11,036 bases of DNA, taken from assembly GCA_900550935.1 (NCBI GenBank), contig URUD01000070.1, positions 1 to 11,036 of the forward strand, given 5' to 3'. The position numbers were made by a program, and so were the translations under genes. Shown piece by piece: positions 6,269 through 11,036 of this stretch; the stretch's first letter is position 1, and each line of letters begins with the position of its first letter. The notes under the pieces were generated by a model, which had not been told where the DNA came from, did no database searches, and worked only from the letters and a program-made list of their open reading frames with translations. This DNA is from an uncultured Roseburia sp. Its GTDB lineage: Bacteria; Bacillota; Clostridia; Lachnospirales; Lachnospiraceae.

Positions 6269-8563
6269 TTACAGGGAATAATAATCCAGATTATCCTTTA
6301 ATTCTGTAGTAATAAATCCGCCTGCCTTGACATATTTGTCGTAAACTCCATTGATCCGCTGAACCTTCTTTGCTACCTGTACATCATAGCGATGCAGGCC
6401 ACTCTGATACATCGGATTTGACTTCAGCTCCTCACGGATTGGCTTCGCAAACGGACAGTAACTGATCAAAATCTCTCTGGAAACTTTGTTCAGACGGAAA
6501 CTTCCTTTTGATTCATATTTGATCCAGTTCTGATAATCCTTAACAAATACCTCACGATAGTTGTTCTTTCCACGCACCAATGCACTCTTGATCTTTTCTT
6601 TGGCATCCGTAGATAATTCATGGTTTTTACGGTAAAACTGGATATAATCGCAATACTCTGCTGTCAATGATTTATCACGGATATCGTTCCAGTGTACACC
6701 CTGTATCTTACGGCAAAGCTCCCAACGAAAACGTCCTGTCGTGTCGATCATCATATCGTCCAGATCAACCGCCGTAAAGATTGGGAACATAAATCTTGCC
6801 GGAGTATCTCTACGCACCCCTGCGGTTTCCTGCCACATCTGAGCCCTTGTACCTGCATTTGGCATCAGGATAATATTAGGCAATACCTCTTTCATGATCA
6901 TCTCGCGGTTAATTCCTTTATCCGGATCCGAGAACGTAACTTCACGGTAGAATACAGAGAAATCAATCTTCCGTATATTATTGATGGCATCCTCTAACTT
7001 CTGAACCGTTACTAACATCTTGTCGATGGAGTTGATCAGGTCATTTTCCCCTAAGATCGGACAAAATGTCGAAATTCTACCATAGGTAATACGGTTACCG
7101 GAAGTAAACATATTCTGGATCTCAAATTTTATTTTCATCTCACGGTTATTTGCAAATTCTTTTGCCTGATTTGGCGTGATTTTTCCTGTTTTTCGGAGTT
7201 CTGCCAGATAACCGGTATAGTCTAAATCAAATTCATTTTTAGATGGTTCGTTTTTGCCTTCGTAGATTGTCTTCAACCAGGAGAAAATGGTAAAAACATG
7301 CTCTGAATTACACAAATCCAGATGCTCCGTCAGATCATACAGAATATTTGCATTGTCCTCGCCTACCATCTGAACATCCATAAAACCAAAGTTTAAGAAC
7401 ATTTCAACGATAGGAGACGGCTCTTCCTCATCATGCATGACATTCATAAATACCTTATAATAAGTCTCATAGAACATCTGAGAGATCTGCTTTCTTAATC
7501 CAAATGCTTCTGCATCTGTAGATAATATGTCCGGCAGATCGCCATACTGGCGGATCTGGGAACGGATCTGCTCGATCTTTTCCTCCGTGTATCCCGCATA
7601 GTTAAGGATATGTGCCAGACAATCTTCTCCACTCTCTTCTTCTTCATCCCAGTCATCGGAATCCTGCGCATCTGTACTTGTGCCCGGTGTCGCGTAATCT
7701 CCCTCTGCCATCGTCGCAAAATCATGGTTTTGATACTGTTCCAAACGCTCTTTTACCAGTTTTTCATCGTAAATGTTCAGCTTCTGGATGACTTCTGCCA
7801 TCTTGTCCATGCGTTCCCGCAGAGGTCTCGTATCGTATTTACTAGCCTCCGCACTTAACAGCAGGTCAAAGTAAATGCAGAACATATCATTTTCTGATCC
7901 TGACAATAAAATATCCTGATTATATTTCAGGTATTCTACCATCTCAATAATACCTTGTGTCACACGTCTTGTCTGATAACATGCCTCCATGATCGCTCCG
8001 ATACAAAGACTGTCATCCTTCTGCATCAGATGAAGGTACTGATCCAGATATTTTTTCGTCAGTGCTGTACTGTTGTTGATCTCCCAGTTTTCCGCTTTAT
8101 GTATCATATCAAGTGGTTTGAAGTTGTCCATTCTGGAAAAGCTCTGTCCATCCAGATGTAACTGGCTGCACAGCACGGTATAATCATTGTACTCCGTTTC
8201 CACAAAAGAATGGAACTGACGCACCAGATTACGGAAACCTGCATAAGTTTCAAGCAACATCTGTCTCTGTTTTAAGGCAGCGCGAAGTAATACTCCCCGC
8301 ATACTCTCCTGTCCGTTTAATACTTTGATCAGATCATCTGGTGTATCATATTTAAAGACTGCAAGTACAGAATCCTCTCTGGCAATATAATCGCAAAGGT
8401 ATCTGTCACTTTCCGAAACACCGATAATCCCATCCTTCTGTAAAATGACTCTGGCATATGAATTTCTCTGTACTACAGAACCTTCCAGGATCAAATACCA
8501 TGCCTTTACCTTTTCATTCTGTTTTGCTATTGTCTGGTTTTTCTGTACTCTTATCGTGTCCAT
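6269..8563 (-). CDS. Large protein with N-terminal cyclic-nucleotide-binding-like domain, function unknown
   Basis: A 764-residue cytoplasmic protein without signal or membrane segments. Residues 1-115 resemble a CRP/cNMP-binding beta-roll (VQKNQTIAKQNEKVKAWYLILEGSV at 6-30, a typical strand pattern, then DSVLAVFKYD at 64-73 and a helix). The usual phosphate-binding cassette (GEL...R-T/S-A) is not intact. Residues 116-290 are mainly helical. An acidic low-complexity linker lies at 291-314 (DDWDEEEESGED at 302-313). A long C-terminal region (315-764) follows, which I do not recognise. It has a dense, conserved-looking core: MPNAGTRAQMWQ (567-578), RRDTPARFMFPIF (584-596), FRWELCRKIQG (612-622) and DYIQFYRKNHELS (639-651). 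No DNA-binding helix-turn-helix follows the cNMP fold, so it is not a plain CRP-type regulator. A GGAGGA site precedes the ATG, 25 bases after coaBC, indicating co-transcription. It is probably a nucleotide- or ligand-sensing scaffold, but this is inference. Confidence 0.85.
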   Translation of the reverse strand: MDTIRVQKNQTIAKQNEKVKAWYLILEGSVVQRNSYARVILQKDGIIGVSESDRYLCDYIAREDSVLAVFKYDTPDDLIKVLNGQESMRGVLLRAALKQRQMLLETYAGFRNLVRQFHSFVETEYNDYTVLCSQLHLDGQSFSRMDNFKPLDMIHKAENWEINNSTALTKKYLDQYLHLMQKDDSLCIGAIMEACYQTRRVTQGIIEMVEYLKYNQDILLSGSENDMFCIYFDLLLSAEASKYDTRPLRERMDKMAEVIQKLNIYDEKLVKERLEQYQNHDFATMAEGDYATPGTSTDAQDSDDWDEEEESGEDCLAHILNYAGYTEEKIEQIRSQIRQYGDLPDILSTDAEAFGLRKQISQMFYETYYKVFMNVMHDEEEPSPIVEMFLNFGFMDVQMVGEDNANILYDLTEHLDLCNSEHVFTIFSWLKTIYEGKNEPSKNEFDLDYTGYLAELRKTGKITPNQAKEFANNREMKIKFEIQNMFTSGNRITYGRISTFCPILGENDLINSIDKMLVTVQKLEDAINNIRKIDFSVFYREVTFSDPDKGINREMIMKEVLPNIILMPNAGTRAQMWQETAGVRRDTPARFMFPIFTAVDLDDMMIDTTGRFRWELCRKIQGVHWNDIRDKSLTAEYCDYIQFYRKNHELSTDAKEKIKSALVRGKNNYREVFVKDYQNWIKYESKGSFRLNKVSREILISYCPFAKPIREELKSNPMYQSGLHRYDVQVAKKVQRINGVYDKYVKAGGFITTELKDNLDYYSL

Positions 8564-8588
8564 CCTATTTCCTCCGGCATCTGCTCTA

Positions 8589-9791
8589 TCATCCCTGACG
8601 TTTTTTTCTTATTGCACAAAGCTCATCCAACAGGCAGCCTGCGGCTTTTTCCTTGCTCATGATCTCAAGCTCATGTTCCGCATCCCTGGTAATCAAGGTA
8701 AGGATATTGGTATCTGTACCAAATCCTGCTCCCTCCTGTTTTAAGTTATTGGCAACGATCATATCTAAATTCTTTTTTTCTAATTTCTTTCTTGAGTTTT
8801 CCAACATGTTTTCGGTTTCCATTGAAAATCCGCATAACACTGTATTTCCCTTTTGTTTTCCCAATGCCGCCAGAATATCGGTGGTACGCTCCAACTGTAG
8901 CTGTGCTTCCTCATCTGACTTCTTTATCTTTTCCGTCGCTGTATTGGCAGGACGATAGTCTGCTACCGCAGCAGCCTTGATGATCATATCCTGTTCTCCA
9001 GCACGCTTTAATACTTCCTGACACATTTCTTCTGCAGAAACTACCGGAACATACTCCAGAAACATGGGTATCTCCAACGCCGTAGGTCCGCTTACCAATG
9101 TAACCTTCGCACCGCGGAGCATTGCCATTTTTGCGATTGCATAACCCATCTTTCCTGTCGAATGATTCGTGATATAACGCACCGGATCGATCGCTTCCTG
9201 TGTAGGACCTGCCGTCACTAACACTCTCATATCCTGCATATCTTTTGGAAATGCCAGTTCTTTTAAAACATACTGCACCAGTGTTTCTTCCGATGGAAGC
9301 TTTCCATCCCCGGTATCTCCATTGGCAAGCATTCCACATACCGGATCAATGATCTCATAATCATAACGTTTTAATTTTTCAAGATTTTCCTGCACGATCG
9401 GATTATGATACATATTATGGTTCATCGCCGGAGCGATCAGTTTCTTACAGGTGCACGCCATCACAGTCGTTGTCAGCATATCATCTGCGATTCCTCCTGC
9501 GATCTTTCCGATCACATTTGCCGTCGCCGGAGCGATCAAAACCAGATCTGCCTGCTTTGCAAGTGCAACATGCTCAACTGAAAATTCAAAATTACGGTCA
9601 AAAGTATCGATCAGGCACTTGTTTCCAGTTAATGTCTCAAACGTTGTTGCTGTAATAAAGTTGGTTGCATTCTGCGTCATCAGAACATGCACATTGCAGT
9701 GCATCTTCTTTAACATTCTGGCCACATTCGGCATTTTATAAGCTGCAATTCCTCCTGTTACACCCAGAAGAACCGTCTTTCCCTGTAACAT
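8589..9791 (-). CDS. coaBC: Bifunctional phosphopantothenoylcysteine decarboxylase / phosphopantothenate-cysteine ligase
   Basis: A 400-residue cytoplasmic enzyme for the second and third steps of coenzyme A synthesis from pantothenate: CTP-dependent joining of cysteine to 4'-phosphopantothenate, then FMN-dependent decarboxylation. The CoaC flavoprotein half (1-180) shows GVTGGIAAYK (10-19), the active-site His74 in SVEHVALAKQADL, APATANVIGK (87-96) and the PAMNHNMY substrate motif (121-128, Asn124). The CoaB half (188-395) shows TAGPTQEAIDPVRYITN (193-209), STGKMG (211-216), AAAVADYRP (273-281) and KIKKSDE (288-294). Length is normal. The substrate-flap motif usually written LACGxxGxG reads LANGDTGDGK here, so the usual flap Cys is Asn157, with a Cys five residues earlier at 152. 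A GGAGGA site precedes the ATG. It is co-directional with the cNMP-fold gene downstream. Confidence 0.96.
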   Translation of the reverse strand: MLQGKTVLLGVTGGIAAYKMPNVARMLKKMHCNVHVLMTQNATNFITATTFETLTGNKCLIDTFDRNFEFSVEHVALAKQADLVLIAPATANVIGKIAGGIADDMLTTTVMACTCKKLIAPAMNHNMYHNPIVQENLEKLKRYDYEIIDPVCGMLANGDTGDGKLPSEETLVQYVLKELAFPKDMQDMRVLVTAGPTQEAIDPVRYITNHSTGKMGYAIAKMAMLRGAKVTLVSGPTALEIPMFLEYVPVVSAEEMCQEVLKRAGEQDMIIKAAAVADYRPANTATEKIKKSDEEAQLQLERTTDILAALGKQKGNTVLCGFSMETENMLENSRKKLEKKNLDMIVANNLKQEGAGFGTDTNILTLITRDAEHELEIMSKEKAAGCLLDELCAIRKKRQG

Positions 9792-9880
9792 TTTTTCTTC
9801 CTCCTGCTCTCGTTCTTTTGAAACAAAATTCCGTTTCTGATACGATGCCTATTAAGATTTTAGGATAACATCCCATAGTT

Positions 9881-9909
9881 ATTTTATACTGTTTTCTCTG
9901 TTTTCGCAA
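9881..9909 (-). promoter_or_regulatory. Probable promoter for coaBC and the cNMP-fold gene
   Basis: On the minus strand TTGCGA (9904-9909, 4 of 6 to consensus) and TAAAAT (9881-9886, 5 of 6) are separated by 17 bases. They lie in the 138-base gap between the SpoU methyltransferase stop and coaBC, about 90 bases before the start codon. A small GGAT-AAC-ATCC dyad sits just downstream of the -10 box (about 9863-9873). No terminator hairpin is visible after the methyltransferase, so read-through may also supply coaBC. Confidence 0.42.
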
Positions 9910-9929
9910 TATCTTCTGATGAATAAGTA

Positions 9930-10745
9930 CTAGGATCTCTTTCCAAGCTCCCAGAATGCCACTGCACTTGCAGCCGCCACATTCAAGGAGTCCACGCCAT
10001 GTGCCATTGGTATCTTTACCGTATAATCACAATCTGCGATTGTCTCTTTTGCAAGACCATCGCCTTCGGTTCCAAGAATGACTGCCAGTTTTTCTTCCCT
10101 TTGCAGTCTCTCATCATCAATCCCGACCGAATCATCGGTCAATGCCATTGCTACCGTTTTAAATCCCTGTTGTTTTAATTTTTCCAACTCCGTCTTTTCC
10201 TCTTTCATATAAGTCCATGGGACCTGAAATACGGTTCCCATACTTACACGGATTGCCCGGCGGTAAAGCGGATCTGTACATGCAGGAGTCAGCAAAACGG
10301 CATCCATATTTAAGGCAGCCGCAGAACGGAAAATGGCTCCCACATTCGTTGGATTTACAACATCCTCCAACACAACGACCCTTCTCGCTCCGTCACAGAT
10401 TTTCTCTGTCGCTTTCGCTATTTTCCTTCTCATCGCACAGAGGATGCCCCTGGTCAGATGAAAACCTGTGATCTGCTCTAACACTTCTTTTTCTGCGATA
10501 TAGACAGGTGTTTCCTCACATCTTTTAAGGATCCCACTGGCGCGTGTTTCCACCTGTGTTCTCTCGATCAGAAACGAAATCGGTTCATATCCGGAATCTA
10601 ATGCACGCTCAATCACGTTCGGGCTCTCTGCTATAAAAATTCCAGGATTGGGCTCATAATAGCGAAGTAACTGCACTTCAGTCGCTCCCGCGTAAATTTC
10701 CAGTTCTGGTATTGTCAAATCTGTAATTTCAATCTGTTTTCCCAT
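9930..10745 (-). CDS. SpoU/TrmH-family RNA 2'-O-methyltransferase
   Basis: A 271-residue SPOUT-class RNA methyltransferase that uses SAM to methylate a ribose 2'-OH in rRNA or tRNA. Residues 1-105 form an N-terminal substrate-binding region (L30e-like position). The trefoil-knot catalytic domain spans about 120-270. All three SpoU motifs are present: motif 1 NPTNVGAIFRSAAAL (131-145, Asn134 and Arg140), motif 2 ILGTEGDGL (223-231) and motif 3 IPMAHGVDSLNVAAASAV (245-262). The exact target cannot be read from sequence. The frame stays open upstream to 10877, with further ATGs at 10814 and 10757. I chose 10745 because GGAG lies 8 bases before it and the extra residues would be Arg-rich and encoded by a hairpin-rich leader. 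It stands between a tRNA terminator and coaBC. Confidence 0.9.
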   Translation of the reverse strand: MGKQIEITDLTIPELEIYAGATEVQLLRYYEPNPGIFIAESPNVIERALDSGYEPISFLIERTQVETRASGILKRCEETPVYIAEKEVLEQITGFHLTRGILCAMRRKIAKATEKICDGARRVVVLEDVVNPTNVGAIFRSAAALNMDAVLLTPACTDPLYRRAIRVSMGTVFQVPWTYMKEEKTELEKLKQQGFKTVAMALTDDSVGIDDERLQREEKLAVILGTEGDGLAKETIADCDYTVKIPMAHGVDSLNVAAASAVAFWELGKRS

Positions 10746-10899
10746 TGATTTCTCCATTGTCACACCAAAGGATTGCACTCTGACACTCCTTTTCTCAAAA
10801 TAAAGTGTGTGCATGTCGCACACTTTTGCGCGCGAGCGGTATGAGAAGCATAAACTTCTTCTCCGCGAACTGCGCATCCTGTCCGGTAGGACTTTTTGC
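10746..10899 (-). promoter_or_regulatory. Structured 5' leader of the SpoU methyltransferase gene
   Basis: The leader can form three local structures. First, GTCC/GGAC at 10881-10892. Second, a long broken stem, GCGC (10830-10833 with 10872-10875), GCGG (10836-10839 with 10863-10866) and AGAAG/CTTCT (10844-10848 with 10855-10859). Third, an 8-pair hairpin AAAGTGTG/CACACTTT (10802-10809 with 10819-10826), followed on the minus strand by ATTTTG. The last could be a weak attenuator. It does not match any riboswitch class I can recognise. Confidence 0.45.
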
Positions 10900-10952
10900 T
10901 CTATAGGAACACAACTCTCATACTTTAACGTGACACGGTATTTCCTATAGAG
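10899..10952. repeat. Perfect 11-base inverted repeat CTCTATAGGAA / TTCCTATAGAG
   Basis: The left arm is 10899-10909 and the right arm 10942-10952, with 32 bases between. On the minus strand the left-coordinate arm overlaps the proposed -10 box TATAGA. It could be an operator dyad, a large hairpin in read-through transcripts, or part of a small interspersed repeat. Confidence 0.75.
10900..10928 (-). promoter_or_regulatory. Candidate promoter for the SpoU methyltransferase
   Basis: On the minus strand TTAAAG (10923-10928, weak -35) and TATAGA (10900-10905, 4 of 6) are 17 bases apart. They lie just after the tRNA terminator, which is where the next promoter is needed. Transcription would start near 10893, at the beginning of the hairpin-rich leader. 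Confidence 0.38.
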
Positions 10953-10953
10953 T

Positions 10954-10994
10954 AAAAAAAATAAGAAGCCAGCAAAATATCTCTTGCTAGCTTC
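10954..10994 (-). terminator. Rho-independent terminator of the tRNA gene
   Basis: In minus-strand RNA, 10984-10994 pairs with 10965-10975 over 11 positions (GAAGCUAGCAA with UUGCUGGCUUC, one U-G). The loop is about 8 bases. UUAUUUUUUUU follows (10954-10964). It begins 8 bases after the tRNA 3' end. Confidence 0.9.
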
Positions 10995-11002
10995 TCTTCA
11001 TA

Positions 11003-11036
11003 CGTGCGCGAGAAGATTCGAACTCCCGACACCTTG
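11003..11036 (-). tRNA. tRNA 3' part (cut by window edge), isotype uncertain, possibly Arg
   Basis: Read on the minus strand, GGGAG-TTCGAAT-CTTCT is a complete T-arm (two G-U pairs). The 3' acceptor strand CGCGCAC and base G73 follow. CCA is not encoded: GTA comes next. The 5' acceptor must therefore be close to GTGCGCG. G73 with this acceptor fits tRNA-Arg. The bases before the T-arm (CAAGGTGTC) could be a normal 5-base variable loop or the end of a long variable arm (Ser-like), so the isotype cannot be settled here. Confidence 0.8.

Noticed and set aside
8911..9339. 142-codon minus-strand frame inside coaBC
   Set aside because: It is an alternate frame of the ligase/decarboxylase junction. 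coaBC is intact across it, and the product is Cys/Gly/Arg-rich without motifs.
10746..10877. 44-residue Arg-rich extension of the SpoU methyltransferase
   Set aside because: The region is made of hairpins and lies upstream of a clear GGAG site for the ATG at 10745.
10899..10952. Invertible promoter switch flanked by inverted repeats
   Set aside because: The 32-base interval is much shorter than known invertible segments, and no recombinase gene is in the window. An operator, hairpin or repeat fits better.

Overview
The window looks like chromosome of a gut-type Clostridia, most likely Lachnospiraceae. The basis is AT-rich intergenic DNA, strong GGAGG-type ribosome binding sites, a secreted papain-like (C1A) protease with an extra stalk domain and a C-terminal domain of the gut-Clostridia type, and tRNA genes without an encoded CCA end. 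The family assignment is an inference from gene content, not from a database comparison. Every convincing gene lies on the minus strand, so biological order runs from high to low coordinates.

Layout in transcription order: (1) the 3' part of a tRNA gene (isotype uncertain, possibly Arg) with its own terminator at the right edge; (2) a structured ~200-base spacer with an 11-base inverted repeat, a plausible promoter and several hairpins, leading to a SpoU/TrmH-family RNA methyltransferase; (3) coaBC (coenzyme A synthesis), followed 25 bases later by a 764-residue protein with an N-terminal cyclic-nucleotide-binding-like fold and a large domain I do not recognise, ending at a clear terminator; (4) a 60-codon gene for an Asn/Ser-rich protein with no large hydrophobic residues, with its own terminator; (5) a single-domain rhodanese whose start codon directly abuts that terminator; (6) a five-gene unit behind a TTGACA promoter: THUMP-domain RNA methyltransferase, secreted C1A protease, N-acetylmuramoyl-L-alanine amidase, rdgB and a YfcE-type metallophosphoesterase; (7) a consensus promoter preceded by phased A-tracts that drives a tRNA, probably Pro, cut by the left edge.

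Most of this is core metabolism: CoA synthesis, RNA modification, nucleotide pool cleaning, wall turnover and tRNAs. The five-gene unit combines cytoplasmic housekeeping enzymes with two exported hydrolases. The least understood parts are the 764-residue cNMP-fold protein, the 60-residue repeat protein, the terminator/rhodanese junction and the structured leader near the right end. I see no mobile element, prophage, CRISPR array or obvious defence system.
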